From Actinopolymorpha pittospori (lineage in GTDB: Bacteria; Actinomycetota; Actinomycetes; Propionibacteriales; Actinopolymorphaceae): DNA of 64,000 nt. The stretch is taken from positions 7,068,001 to 7,132,000 of the forward strand of contig NZ_JADBEM010000001.1 in the NCBI RefSeq assembly GCF_014873875.1, in the 5' to 3' direction. How positions within the stretch are numbered: the stretch's first letter is position 1; each line of letters starts with the position of its first letter. The notes under the pieces are model-generated. The model worked only from the letters and a program-made list of their open reading frames with translations, did no database searches and was not told the origin of the DNA. Below are positions 18,104 through 26,999 of this stretch, piece by piece. The position numbers were made by a program, and so were the translations under genes.

Positions 18104-18699
18104 TCCGCTTCCGTTTCGTTGAGGATCACCACGATGCCTGGGGCGTCAAGCGGATCTGTCGAGTGCTGGAGATCTCCCGCTCCTCCTTCTATGCGTGGCG
18201 GGCGGGTAGGCCTGCCGCCGAGGCCCGCGCCCGGGAGGAGGACGTCCTGGCCGGGGAGATCGCCGAGATCCACCGCGACTCCATGGGGGCCTACGGTGTC
18301 CCGCGGGTGCACGCCACCCTGCGCCGCAGCGGGCGGGCGGTCAATCGCAAGAAGGTGGAGCGGATCATGCGAGAACGCCGGATCCGCGGCATCACACGGC
18401 GTCGGCGCCGCAGCCTGACCAAGGCCGACACCACGGCTGCGCCGGCGCCGGACCTGATCGCCCGCGACTTCACCGCGAAGCGGCCCGGCACGAGACTGGT
18501 CGGCGACATCACCTACCTGCCCACCGCCCAGGGCTGGTACTACCTCGCCACCGCCATCGACCTGGCGACCCGCGAGGTGCTCGGCTGGTCCATGGCTGAC
18601 CACCACCGCGCCGATCTGGTCATCGACGCCCTGCGCATGGCCCACGCCCGCGGCGACTTGGAGGAGGACTGTATCTTCCACAGCGATCGCGGCAGTGAG
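18100..18699 (+). pseudogene. IS3-B OrfB, part 1
   Basis: This encodes the HTH_21 region (WGVKRICRVLEISRSSFYAW, GAYGVPRVHATLRRSGRAVN) and the start of the integrase core with the first Asp (GDITYLPTAQGWYYLATAID) and second Asp (FHSDRGSE). It is cut directly after the Glu codon by an insertion bounded by IS30-type repeats. It resumes at 21820 as YTSREF. Confidence 0.9.
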
Positions 18700-18770
18700 C
18701 TTAGGTTCAAGGGGTCGTAGCAACACCGTCCTAGGAAACTAAGTGGTCGACGTCGTAAGTTCGTCGGGGG

Positions 18771-19109
18771 TTAGTCGGTGGTCCAGGCGGTCGGGTCGTT
18801 GAGGTAGAGGCCGCAGGCGCAGTCGAGGGCTTCTTCTGCGGTGCCGGCAGAGTTGCCGGTGGGCAGGAACGAGTCTTCGTATTTGTCTTTGCTGGCAAGG
18901 TAGATGGCGAAGCCCCACTGGTTGGCGTAGCCGCCGTAGCGGAGCCTGCATAGCGGCTGGGTGGTGCCGTCGGGGAGTTGGCCGGTGATGTAGGCGAAAC
19001 TGCCGTGGAAGCGGACATCGACGCTTGTGAGGGCGGGCCAGCGTTCACGGGCACGGGCGTGGACCCGGTAGGACAGTGACGCTTTGGTCGATTCCGGCGG
19101 TGTCGGCAT
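18771..19109 (-). CDS. passenger gene of IS630-A, conserved-looking protein of unknown function
   Basis: The 112-residue protein (MPTPPESTKASLSYRVHARA, SVDVRFHGSFAYITGQLPDG, LCRLRYGGYANQWGFAIYLA, EEALDCACGLYLNDPTAWTT) has a regular mixed alpha/beta composition and no lesions. It lies between the left IS630 end and the transposase, facing away from it, and its stop is 15 nt from the element end. I believe similar proteins occur beside transposases in actinomycetes, but its function is unknown. Confidence 0.65.
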   Translation of the reverse strand: MPTPPESTKASLSYRVHARARERWPALTSVDVRFHGSFAYITGQLPDGTTQPLCRLRYGGYANQWGFAIYLASKDKYEDSFLPTGNSAGTAEEALDCACGLYLNDPTAWTTD

Positions 19110-19142
19110 GGGATCTATCGTGCCGTAGCCGCTTGTTTCGTC

Positions 19143-20387
19143 GTGCCCGGCGTGTCGTACCAGCTCACGCACCCGTCCCTGCAACATGATCGACGAATTC
19201 TGTTGTCGATCACGAAGTGGCTCCTCATCGTGGGTGTTTCCCAGGCCGTGCAGATCCGGCTGTCCGCCTCAGAACGTAAACGGTTGAGGAAGATCGCGCG
19301 TGGCCATAGGAGCCCGGTCAGGGAGAAGCTGCGCGCCCAGATCGTGTTGGATGCTGCCCGAGGGCTACCCAATACTGTCATCGCCCACAGGTGCGGGGTG
19401 GTGGAGGACACGGTACGCAAGTGGCGTGGCCGGTTCGCGGCGGACAGGCTGGAAGGGTTGAAGGACCTGCCACGCTCGGGTCGTCCACCCTCGTTCACGC
19501 CGGTGCAGGTTGTCGAGGTCAAAGCACTCGCCTGCCAGATACCCGCTGATGCTGATGTGCCGCTGGCCCGGTGGAGCTGTCCGGAGCTGGCCCGCCACGT
19601 CGTCGCCGCCGGTGTCGTGGAGTCGATCTCGACCTCGACCCTGCGGCGCTGGCTTAGGGCTGATGCGATCAAACCCTGGCAGTACAGGTCGTGGATCTTC
19701 CCCCGCGACCCCGATTTTGCGGCCAAGGCGGGCCGGGTGCTCGACCTGTACGCCGGCATCTGGGAAGGCGAGTCATTGGGCGTGGACGAGTATGTGATCT
19801 CTTCTGATGAGAAGACCTCGATCCAGGCCCGCTGCCGCTGCCACCCCAGCCTGCCACCGGGAACGGCCCGCATGATGCGCATCAACCACGACTACGAACG
19901 CGGCGGGGCACTGGCCTATCTGGCCGCTTACGACATCGAGGGGGCACGCGTGTTTGGCCGCTGCGAACCCTCGACCGGGATCGAACCGTTCATGGTGCTG
20001 GTTGAGCAGGTGATGACCCAGGAACCGTACGTGTCGGCGAAGAGGGTGTTCTGGGTTGTCGACAACGGCTCCTCTCACCGCGGCAAGAAAGCGATCGAAC
20101 GGCTGACGAAACGGTTCTCCAACGCGGTCATGGTGCACACCCCAGTACACGCCTCATGGCTGAACCAGATCGAGATCTACTTCTCTGTCGTACAACGCAA
20201 AGTCGTCACACCCAACGACTTCACCGACCTGGCCGAAGTCGAAGACCGCCTACTGACATTCGAAAAACGCTACAACGCCACCGCCAGGCCATTCCGATGG
20301 AAGTTCACCAGAAACGACCTCGACGATCTACTCACCAGAATCGACCGGCACCAGGCAGCCGAACCAGCCCTCACCGAGGCAGCCTGA
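19143..20387 (+). CDS. IS630-family transposase (copy A)
   Basis: The protein has an N-terminal HTH (LPNTVIAHRCGVVEDTVRKWRGRF) and the DDE domain with ISSDEKTSIQARC, VFWVVDNGSSHRGKKAIERL and SWLNQIEIYFSVVQRKVVTP. The open frame starts at 19143, but a GTG at 19248 (VQIRLSASERKRLRKIARGH) looks like the natural start. No lesion is seen, so it may be active. Confidence 0.9.
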   Translation: MPGVSYQLTHPSLQHDRRILLSITKWLLIVGVSQAVQIRLSASERKRLRKIARGHRSPVREKLRAQIVLDAARGLPNTVIAHRCGVVEDTVRKWRGRFAADRLEGLKDLPRSGRPPSFTPVQVVEVKALACQIPADADVPLARWSCPELARHVVAAGVVESISTSTLRRWLRADAIKPWQYRSWIFPRDPDFAAKAGRVLDLYAGIWEGESLGVDEYVISSDEKTSIQARCRCHPSLPPGTARMMRINHDYERGGALAYLAAYDIEGARVFGRCEPSTGIEPFMVLVEQVMTQEPYVSAKRVFWVVDNGSSHRGKKAIERLTKRFSNAVMVHTPVHASWLNQIEIYFSVVQRKVVTPNDFTDLAEVEDRLLTFEKRYNATARPFRWKFTRNDLDDLLTRIDRHQAAEPALTEAA

Positions 20388-20410
20388 CCAACCCCCGACG
20401 AACTTACGAG

Positions 20411-21779
20411 GGACTATACAAATAACGGCTGATCGACCGATCAAGGGAGAGAGGCCAGATGACGATGGAGACCACTTCGGAGCAGGAGCCGGCCGGTGGG
20501 TCGGTGGGTAGTGCGGTCACGGATGAGCAGTTGATTGCGATGCTGGTCGATCGGGCTCGTGGTGACGGGCTGAAGCTGACCGGCGAGGGTGGGCTGCTGC
20601 AGCAGCTGACGAAGCGGGTCCTGGAGTCCGCGCTGGATGGTGAGATCACCGACCACGTCGGCTATGACAAGCACGATCCGGCTGGTCGTGGCAACGGGAA
20701 CACGCGTAACGGCAGCCGGACCAAGACGGTGCTGACCGATGTCGGCCCGGTTGAGGTTCGGGTTCCGCGAGACGCGGTGGGCACGTTCGAGCCGCAGATC
20801 GTACGTAAGCGGCAGCGGCGCCTGACGGGGGTCGACGACATGGTGTTGTCGTTGTCGGCCAAGGGCCTGACCCACGGCGAGATCGCTGCGCACCTGGCTG
20901 AGGTCTACGGGGCTGAGGTGTCGAAGCAGACGATCTCCACCATCACCGACAAGGTGATGGACGGCATGGCCGAGTGGCAGAACCGGCCGCTGGACCGGGT
21001 GTATCCGGTCGTGTTCATCGATGCTATCAACGTCAAGATCAGGGACGGGCAGGTCGCGAACCGGCCGATCTACCTCGCGATGGCGGTCACCGTCGATGGC
21101 CACCGCGACATCCTCGGCATCTGGGCCGGCGACGGCGGCGAAGGTGCGAAGCACTGGCTTCACGTGCTGACCGAGCTGAAGAACCGCGGCGTCCAGGACG
21201 TGCTGATGCTGGTCTGTGACGGGCTCAAGGGCCTGCCCGAGGCGGTCGAGACGGTGTGGCCGCGCACGATCGTGCAGACGTGTGTGGTGCATCTGCTGCG
21301 CAACTCGTTCCGCTATGCCGCGAGGCAGGACTGGGACAAGATCGCCAAAGCGCTGCGACCTGTCTACACCGCGGCCACGGAGGACGCGGCGACCGAGCGG
21401 TTCTTGGAGTTCGCCGAGACATGGGGCAAGAAGTATCCGGCGATCGTGAAGCTGTGGGAGGACGCCTGGGCTGAGTTCGCCCCGTTCCTGGCCTTCGATG
21501 TCGAGATCCGCAAGGTCATCTGCTCCACGAACGCGATCGAGTCCGTCAACGCCCGCATCCGCAAAGCCGTGCGAGCTCGTGGCCACTTTCCGAACGAGGC
21601 CGCTGCGCTCAAGTGCGTCTACATGGCGTTGATGAGCCTCGACCCGACCGCCGCCGGCGCTGGACCATGCGCTGGAAGGCACCCCTAAACGCCTTCCAGA
21701 TCGCCTTTGAAGGCCGGCTCGCCCCGGCCAACGACTGACCACCTCAACAACCAAGATCAGCCGTTAACTTGACAGACCC
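20411..21779 (+). mobile_element. IS256-family element A
   Basis: The ends GGACTATACAAATAACGGCT (20411 on) and GGGTCTGTCAAGTTAACGGC (minus strand from about 21779) are imperfect inverted repeats sharing AACGGCTGATC. The element lies next to the right end of IS630-A. Confidence 0.8.
20459..21688 (+). CDS. IS256-family (Mutator-type) transposase, C-terminal frameshift
   Basis: The 409-residue frame shows the Mutator DDE domain: VVFIDAINVKIRDGQVANRP, IWAGDGGEGAKHWLHVLTEL, LMLVCDGLKGLPEAVETVWP and the CxxH region TCVVHLLRNSF. It also has ICSTNAIESVNARIRKAVRA with the catalytic Glu. After LMSLDP near 21645 the frame is off; the natural tail (RWTMRWKAPLNAFQIAFEGR, ending LAPAND) lies in another frame to 21739. 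Loss of the last 30 residues may or may not abolish activity. Confidence 0.9.
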   Translation: MTMETTSEQEPAGGSVGSAVTDEQLIAMLVDRARGDGLKLTGEGGLLQQLTKRVLESALDGEITDHVGYDKHDPAGRGNGNTRNGSRTKTVLTDVGPVEVRVPRDAVGTFEPQIVRKRQRRLTGVDDMVLSLSAKGLTHGEIAAHLAEVYGAEVSKQTISTITDKVMDGMAEWQNRPLDRVYPVVFIDAINVKIRDGQVANRPIYLAMAVTVDGHRDILGIWAGDGGEGAKHWLHVLTELKNRGVQDVLMLVCDGLKGLPEAVETVWPRTIVQTCVVHLLRNSFRYAARQDWDKIAKALRPVYTAATEDAATERFLEFAETWGKKYPAIVKLWEDAWAEFAPFLAFDVEIRKVICSTNAIESVNARIRKAVRARGHFPNEAAALKCVYMALMSLDPTAAGAGPCAGRHP

Positions 21780-21819
21780 TCTCCGAGGTGTGTTGCGACG
21801 ACCACTGGAATCCGCCGAG

Positions 21820-21899
21820 TACACCTCGCGCGAGTTCCGCAGCGAGATAGACAAGCTGACCATGCGCCAGAGCATGGGTCGAGTCGGATCGTGCTACGA
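21820..21899 (+). pseudogene. IS3-B OrfB, part 2
   Basis: The sequence YTSREFRSEIDKLTMRQSMG then RVGSCY continues OrfB exactly from the Glu codon at 18697. It stops inside the Asp codon (GA) of the CYDNAAAES motif, where the group II intron is inserted. Confidence 0.88.
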
Positions 21900-21939
21900 G
21901 GTGAGTCAGCGGCGGGAGTTTCACCCGCCGCTGCTCTCA

Positions 21940-21973
21940 GAACCCGGCGTGACAGTCTCCCGTCACCGGGCTC
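21940..21973 (-). ncRNA. group II intron domain V (lineage B)
   Basis: This is a 34-nt hairpin. GAGCCCGG pairs with CCGGGTTC, and TGACGG-GAGA-CTGTCA forms the distal stem with a GNRA tetraloop. Domain VI (AGCGGCGGG/CCCGCCGCT around TGAAACT) follows toward 21905. Confidence 0.9.
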
Positions 21974-23288
21974 CCATCGTCGAACCAGTAGGCATCGCGC
22001 CGTGTTTCCAGTAAGCGAACATCGCCGGGAAGGCTGACGCTATCTCGGCCAGTTTCCGGCGAGTTTTACCCTTGGCACGGCGCAGTCGCTTGTATTTCCG
22101 CATCGCCCACTTCACGAGGAAGGGATTGATCTGCTGCTCTAGGAAGTGCATCAACCTGGACTTGTAGAAGCGCCCATAGTAGTTGATCCACCCCGATACG
22201 ATGGGATTGACCATCGCGGCGAGGCCCCGAAAACTCAGACTGGTCCTGCGACCCAGCTTCCACTGCCGGATGACCCGCGCCATCGACTTCAACGCAGCCT
22301 TGCCGACGAGCGGGACGAACCCGCACATCAGTACGCCGTCACGGCGACGGATAGGGGCGCGACGAAAATCGAAGCCCAGGAACGTGAAGCTCGTCACCGG
22401 GTACTCCTCATCTCGCCCCTCCTGCTTGCAGTAGACGATGCGGGTCTTGTCCGGGTGACAGACCAACCCGAACTCCAGCAACCGTTCGGCAACAACATGG
22501 CGAATGAACTTCGCTTGCCGCTGGCTGTAACAGTGCAGGACAACGTCGTCGCAGTACCTCTCGAACCGCACCACCGGATACTTCCTGGCCAGCCAGGAGT
22601 CCAACGCGTAGTGCAGGAAGAGATTCGACAACAATGGTGAGATTGCCGATCCTTGTGGAGTTCCCTTGACGGGAACGACACGACTACCGTCTGGCTGCTG
22701 AACCGGCGCGACAAGCCACCGTTTCACATACAGCACAACCCACGGCAGGTCGATGTGTTTCTCCACCGCGGCGACGATCTGGGCGTGCGGAACGTTGTCG
22801 AAGAAACCCTGGATGTCCAGATCGACCACCCATGGGCGTCTCCAGCACCGCTGCTTGCACACCTCCACCGCGTCCAGCGCAGACTTCCCTGGACGATAAC
22901 CGTAGGAATCGGAGTTGAACACGGGGCCCACGTCCGGCTCCAGGATCATCGCCACGGCCGTCTGCGCTATCCGGTCGGCGATAATGGGCACTCCGAGGAT
23001 CCGTGTGCCACCATCCGGCTTCGGGCTGGGAACGGCCTTTACCGGCGCTGGGAAATAACTCCCCGACGACATCCTGTTCCAGAGCTTGAACAGATTGTTT
23101 TGAAGGTCCTCTTCAAACTCTGCCAACGACTGCCCGTCGACCCCTGCCACACCCTTGTTGTCACTGACTTTCAGGTATGCTTTCCATATCAGCGTTCTCG
23201 GAATGTCAAACGACTTACCTGCTGATCTTGTCTCGCCCACGCAATTCCTCCCGTGCTTGGTTGATCGCTGGACGACACTCGACGACAC
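21963..23288 (-). CDS. ltrA: group II intron reverse transcriptase/maturase, lineage B, YCDD active site
   Basis: The 441-residue protein is related to the lineage A maturase throughout (GVAGVDGQSLAEFEEDLQNN, YGYRPGKSALDAVEVCKQRC, GTPQGSAISPLLSNLFLHYA). Its catalytic motif is RYCDDVVLHC, with Cys where YADD is usual. The maturase domain (VSGWINYYGRFYKSRLMHFL) is present and no endonuclease domain follows. The start is uncertain (ATG 23288 or a later GTG). Confidence 0.93.
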   Translation of the reverse strand: MSSSVVQRSTKHGRNCVGETRSAGKSFDIPRTLIWKAYLKVSDNKGVAGVDGQSLAEFEEDLQNNLFKLWNRMSSGSYFPAPVKAVPSPKPDGGTRILGVPIIADRIAQTAVAMILEPDVGPVFNSDSYGYRPGKSALDAVEVCKQRCWRRPWVVDLDIQGFFDNVPHAQIVAAVEKHIDLPWVVLYVKRWLVAPVQQPDGSRVVPVKGTPQGSAISPLLSNLFLHYALDSWLARKYPVVRFERYCDDVVLHCYSQRQAKFIRHVVAERLLEFGLVCHPDKTRIVYCKQEGRDEEYPVTSFTFLGFDFRRAPIRRRDGVLMCGFVPLVGKAALKSMARVIRQWKLGRRTSLSFRGLAAMVNPIVSGWINYYGRFYKSRLMHFLEQQINPFLVKWAMRKYKRLRRAKGKTRRKLAEIASAFPAMFAYWKHGAMPTGSTMGAR

Positions 23289-23827
23289 GTCTCCTTCGCT
23301 CCGCGCCCATTACGGGCGCTTCATCACTACTACGAGACGTTCCGCCCTCCTGGCACGTGCCCGGTACTCTGCGGCTCGCGGATTAGCCGCTTGCCGATCT
23401 CCCGGTGGGTTCCTGCTCCAATCCGCTGGAACCCGTGTCGTGCCGAGGAGTTCTCCTGTTCCGTTGCAGAGCCCAAGCCAAACTCGCGCCATCTTCATGC
23501 CGGGCACCGCCAGAGCAGTAGACAGGTTTCCCTCTGACTTATCCCAGGACAGCATTAAGGCCCTAGTTTTGATGCCACCTGGCTTAACGACACGTCGTCG
23601 ATGGTTCACTCTCGTTCGCCTTCTTGGCTCATACCTGCCGCCTCTCACGACGGCTTTTCCACGGACGTTCACCACCATGACTCATTCACCACAGCAGCTC
23701 GTGGCGGTTTGGCACCAGTACCTGTATACCGATACCGAAGGACCTACCTTCATCTCTGCAACAGCATGGTCACTGCCGATCATTCTGCCTTCTACAACAG
23801 AAACCCTCAGCTCCCTTCAGGACACAC

Positions 23828-24038
23828 CAACGCTGCCGCCGAGAGTTTCTTCGCACTCCTGAAAGCAGAGATCGGGACCGAGGTCTGGCTCAGCAAGGAA
23901 GCTGCCCGCGCCGACGTGTTCACCTTCATCGAGGTGAACTACAACCGCCGAAGGCTCCGCAAGGACCCCGAACTGGGCTACGTCACACCGCTCGAAGCAC
24001 GCCTCAGATACAGTCCACACACAACCCTTGCCGCGTAG
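23828..24038 (+). pseudogene. IS3-B OrfB, part 3
   Basis: The sequence NAAAESFFALLKAEIGTEVW, then FTFIEVNYNRRRLRKDPELG and TPLEARLRYS, is the C-terminal end of IS3 OrfB, starting with the catalytic Glu motif. It continues from 21899 in the restored frame and stops at 24038, 8 nt before the right inverted end. Confidence 0.88.
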
Positions 24039-24099
24039 AAGTTGAGTGTCCACTCCGCGGGGGGAACTTCACCGGGAGTAATCCCGGAACCGCGCTCCA

Positions 24100-25290
24100 T
24101 GCCGACCCCACCACGACGTGGAGCTCATGGATGGGTCCGGCAGGCGCCTCGCCAAGGCGCGGCTGCCCGAAGGAGTGGCCGGGATGGCGCGGCTGCACGC
24201 GATGATCGGCGAGCGGGTCGGGGAGGACGCCGAGGAGTCCCTCGAGCAGGTGGTGATCGGGATCGAGACCGACCGGGGCCCGTGGGTGCAGGCGCTGATC
24301 GCGGCCGGGTACCGGGTGTATGCGGTGAATCCGTTGCAGGCTTCCAGGTACCGAGAACGGCACGGGGTCTCCGGCGCCAAAAGCGACGGGGCTGACGCGC
24401 ACATGCTGGCGGACATGGTGCGCACCGATTCCCATCAGCTGCGTCCGGTGGCCGGCGACTCGGCCCAGGCGGCGGCGATCAAGGTGGTGGCCCGTGCCCA
24501 CAAGAACATGATCTGGGAACGGACCCGGCACATGCAGCGGCTGCGGCACGCCCTGCGGGACTACTTCCCGGCAGCACTGGAGGCGTTCGAAGAGTTGACC
24601 GCGCTCGATGCGCTGGAACTCCTTGCCAAGGCACCAGACCCCGCGTCGGCGGCGAAACTGTCGCTCACCCAGATCCGGGCGGCGCTCAAGCGGGCCGGTC
24701 GCCGCGGCGACATCGACGCCAAGGCGAATAAGATCCAGGCCGCCCTGCGCGTCGAGCACCTCGCCCAGCCCGCCGTGGTGGCACAGGCCTACGCGGCCAC
24801 CGTCCGCGCCGCCGTGGCTGTCCTGGGCACGCTGAATGAGCAGATCAAGACCCTGCAAGGGCAGGTGGAGGAACATTTTGGCGAGCCCGGACTAGGACCG
24901 ATTCTCGGCGCCCGGGTGCTCGCCGAGTTCGGCGACGACCAGCACCGCTACGCCAGTGCCAAGGCACGCAAGAACTACGCCGGCACCAGCCCTATCACCC
25001 GCGCCTCGGGCAAGAAGGAGGTCGTCGCCGCCCGCTACGTCCACAACGACAGGCTCGTCGACGCGCTGGTCAGCCAGGTCGTCCCCGCCATGGTCGTCTC
25101 GCCCGGTGTGCGAGCACTCTACGACGAACTGCGAGCCCGCGACATCGACCACTTCACAGCCTGCCGACACCTCGCCAACCGCCTCGTCGGCATCCTGCAC
25201 GGCTGCCTCAAAACCCGCACCCTCTACAACGAGAAAACCGCCTGGTCACACCGATCGCCAAAACCAGAGACCTCTGCGGCTGCCGCTTGA
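24100..25290 (+). pseudogene. IS110-family transposase, N-terminally damaged
   Basis: From HHDVELMDGSGRRLAKARLP onward the sequence parallels the intact copy at 3 kb (GIETDRGPWVQALIAAGYRV, GAKSDGADAHMLADMVRTDS). The first residues with the first acidic position (GDDW) are lost where IS3-B ends. About 12 residues before PGLGPILGARVL are deleted. No upstream RNA region remains. Inactive. Confidence 0.88.
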
Positions 25291-25963
25291 CATTCAAGCT
25301 CCAGGGATGTCTTTCAGCAACAGGACGGGTTGGTCGCACTTCTCATCCTGCCGCCAGGCGATCTACCCCTCCCTCACACCCCACCCAGCGTCAACAACTA
25401 GCCATGCCCGGAGCCCCTGGGCTCTCCGATCGTACGAAGGACCAGAGCAACCGTTGCTAGAAGGTAGGACCTCATGAGCCAGTTCCAGGTCAGCGAGACG
25501 GCGCCGGAGGTTGTCCGCAGCCCGTCGCGTCGCGCCGGAGCACCCATCTCCGTGGGGTCTTTGCAGGGTCGCGAGACTCCCGCGATCGATCGAGCGGTCC
25601 GTCGAACGGGCAGCGCTGGCCGACCTGATGACTCCCTGCGACGCGTTCTCGGTGAGGACGTGGTGGGTACCTGGCGGCTCGACCCAGTTCTCGCCTTGGC
25701 GGTAGGTGTCCACGGGCTTGTCGTCGAGATAACAAATTCTTCTGTCGAATCAGCCATCTGCCGCCCTTTGGTCGCTGGCGGCCTTGGCCGAACTGGCCTG
25801 GGGCTTCGACTCACACATCTGATCCTGTCGTCAAATGGTCCTTTGCCGACAGGAACCCGGTCCGCCGATCTAATGCGAGCCGATCAGAGTTGACGACAGG
25901 GTTTGACGACAGGTAAACCCGCGGATGTCGGCGATCAACGGATGAAGGGAGACAGCCACGGTC
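25291..25963. other. remnant stretch with a probable cupin fragment
   Basis: On the minus strand near 25745-25640 the frame DDKPVDTYRQGENWVEPPGT, then HHVLTENASQ, resembles the C-terminal strands of a small cupin. Upstream and downstream parts do not fit. GACGACAGG occurs twice around 25890-25915. No intact gene is supported. Confidence 0.35.
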
Positions 25964-26365
25964 ATGGCGGATCTGGTCTACACGCGGATCTCCACCCGAC
26001 GAGCAGAGCAGCCAGCGGCAGACTCACCTACTTTCTGAGGCCGGGCTCACCGACGGCACTGCGGGCGTGCGGTTCTTCTGCGACCCGGCAACCTCCTCGA
26101 AGACCCCGGCGCTGGAGCGTGCCGGTTTTCCGGGAGCTTTCCCGCTTCACCTGGCCCAACGACCGGCTCACCGTCTCCGAGCTGTACCGGCTGTGCCGGG
26201 ACCTGGCCGACATCCTCGCCGTCCGAGCCTGGTGCCAGCAGCACGAGGTGAAACTGCGGGTGCTGTCCGGTGCCCTGTCAAAACATCACCGACCTGGCCG
26301 CCACCGACGCGACCACCACCACCATGCTGGTGAACGTGCTCATCTCGGTCGGGCAGTTCCAAGGC
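25964..26365 (+). pseudogene. serine recombinase (resolvase-type), frameshifted
   Basis: MADLVYTRIST at 25964 is the start of a serine resolvase with its catalytic Ser motif (YxRxST); it stops after 23 codons. The rest lies in other frames: GLTDGTAGVRFFCDPATSSK, TVSELYRLCRDLADILAVRA, HEVKLRVLSGALS and NITDLAATDATTTTMLVNVL followed by ISVGQF. The DNA-binding domain is missing. Confidence 0.75.
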
Positions 26366-26380
26366 GTTTTTCCGCCAGAA

Positions 26381-26608
26381 CTACGGGAACCCCAGAACGC
26401 GAGGACGACCCCGGATGAGGGGCAGGGCAATGGCTGCCGGCGGCAGCAGCTCGACGGCGACGATGGCGGTCAGCACGCCCCCGGCGAGTTGCAGCGCGCC
26501 ACTCACGACCCAGTTGGACAGCGTCAACAGCTCGGCCAGGACAGCGCCGACCGCAGTGATGATTGCTGCTACGACGGCGATCCCCAGGACCTGGACTACG
26601 TTGCCCAC
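26381..26608 (-). pseudogene. membrane protein fragment, ZIP-transporter-like
   Basis: VGNVVQVLGIAVVAAIITAV, GAVLAELLTLSNWVVSGALQ and LAGGVLTAIVAVELLPPAAI make three hydrophobic segments resembling the start of ZIP-type metal transporters. The frame upstream is unrelated and the rest of the protein is absent. Confidence 0.4.
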
Positions 26609-26669
26609 CCGCCGACGGTAGTGCCGTCGAGGCACCACACAGGTGGTTCGACATGAAGACAAGCCCCTG

Positions 26670-26770
26670 AGCGGCCCGGGGCTGGCGCAGACCCGTTCCC
26701 CATCGAGCATCGACACCGATAGGAACAGTGGGCCGGGCTCGACGCCATGCAGCTCGAGCCACTCCCCCAG
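26670..26770 (-). pseudogene. tyrosine recombinase fragment
   Basis: LGEWLELHGVEPGPLFLSV is typical of the linker between catalytic boxes in phage-type integrases. Only about 33 residues remain. Confidence 0.4.
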
Positions 26771-26999
26771 CGTCGAGCATGCGGTACGGATGCTGCGGCT
26801 GCGGCTGCATTTGTCCCGTACGAAGTGAAGCGCCTGCCTGGATCTGGAGGCCTGAGCCGCCACGCCGTGACTTGCCCGACGACCGTTGGTACGTTCGTGT
26901 TGGCGGCCCCGGTTTGAGACGCACCCGGGGCCGCGCCACTTCCATCGAACACGCGTTCGAGCCACAATGCGGATGTGGGACAGCAACGCAGGCATAGTC

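Larger units (their letters stand above)
18756..20407 (+). mobile_element. IS630-family element A with passenger gene
   Basis: The ends TAAGTTCGTCGGGGGTTAGT (18756 on) and its near-exact inverse (GACCAACCCCCGACGAACTT, ending 20406) define the element. Both start with TA, the target of this family. It holds the transposase and a divergently oriented small gene. Confidence 0.85.
18700..21816. mobile_element. IS30-type shell containing IS630-A and IS256-A
   Basis: The inverted ends GGTTCAAGGGGTCGTAGCAA (18704 on) and GGATTCCAGTGGTCGTCGCA (minus strand, up to 21813) each run on to CAC. Both are flanked by GAG (18697-18699 and 21817-21819), a likely 3-bp target duplication. No IS30 transposase remains: without the IS630 and IS256 only about 50 bp of interior is left. 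Confidence 0.6.
21900..23827 (-). mobile_element. group II intron, lineage B, antisense in IS3-B OrfB
   Basis: On the minus strand the intron begins GTGTGTCCTG at 23827, the usual GUGYG-type start. It ends after domain VI near 21900 (CTGACTCAC); the 3' boundary is uncertain by one base. Removing it rejoins TGC TAC GA and C AAC GCT GCC GCC GAG in frame. Because it is antisense to OrfB it cannot be spliced from the transposase mRNA. Length about 1.93 kb, the same as lineage A. Confidence 0.9.
14645..24071 (+). mobile_element. IS3-family element (IS3-B) opened by nested insertions
   Basis: Inverted ends lie at 14645-14673 and 24046-24071 (shared core GCGGAGTGGACAC). Inside are, in order: an ISAzo13-like element, an IS1380 element, the rest of OrfA, OrfB part 1 (18100-18699), an IS30-type shell holding IS630 and IS256, OrfB part 2 (21820-21899), a group II intron and OrfB part 3 (23828-24038). 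The three OrfB parts total 600+80+211 = 891 nt, exactly 297 codons in one frame. That supports a single ancestral element. Confidence 0.85.

Noticed and set aside
20441..21754. Minus-strand 437-codon open frame across IS256-A
   Set aside because: It is the antisense shadow of the Mutator-type transposase; it recurs on the other IS256 copy for the same reason.
24100..25290. Second functional IS110 with its own bridge RNA
   Set aside because: The N-terminus with the first acidic residue and the upstream region were lost at the IS3-B end, and an internal deletion is present.
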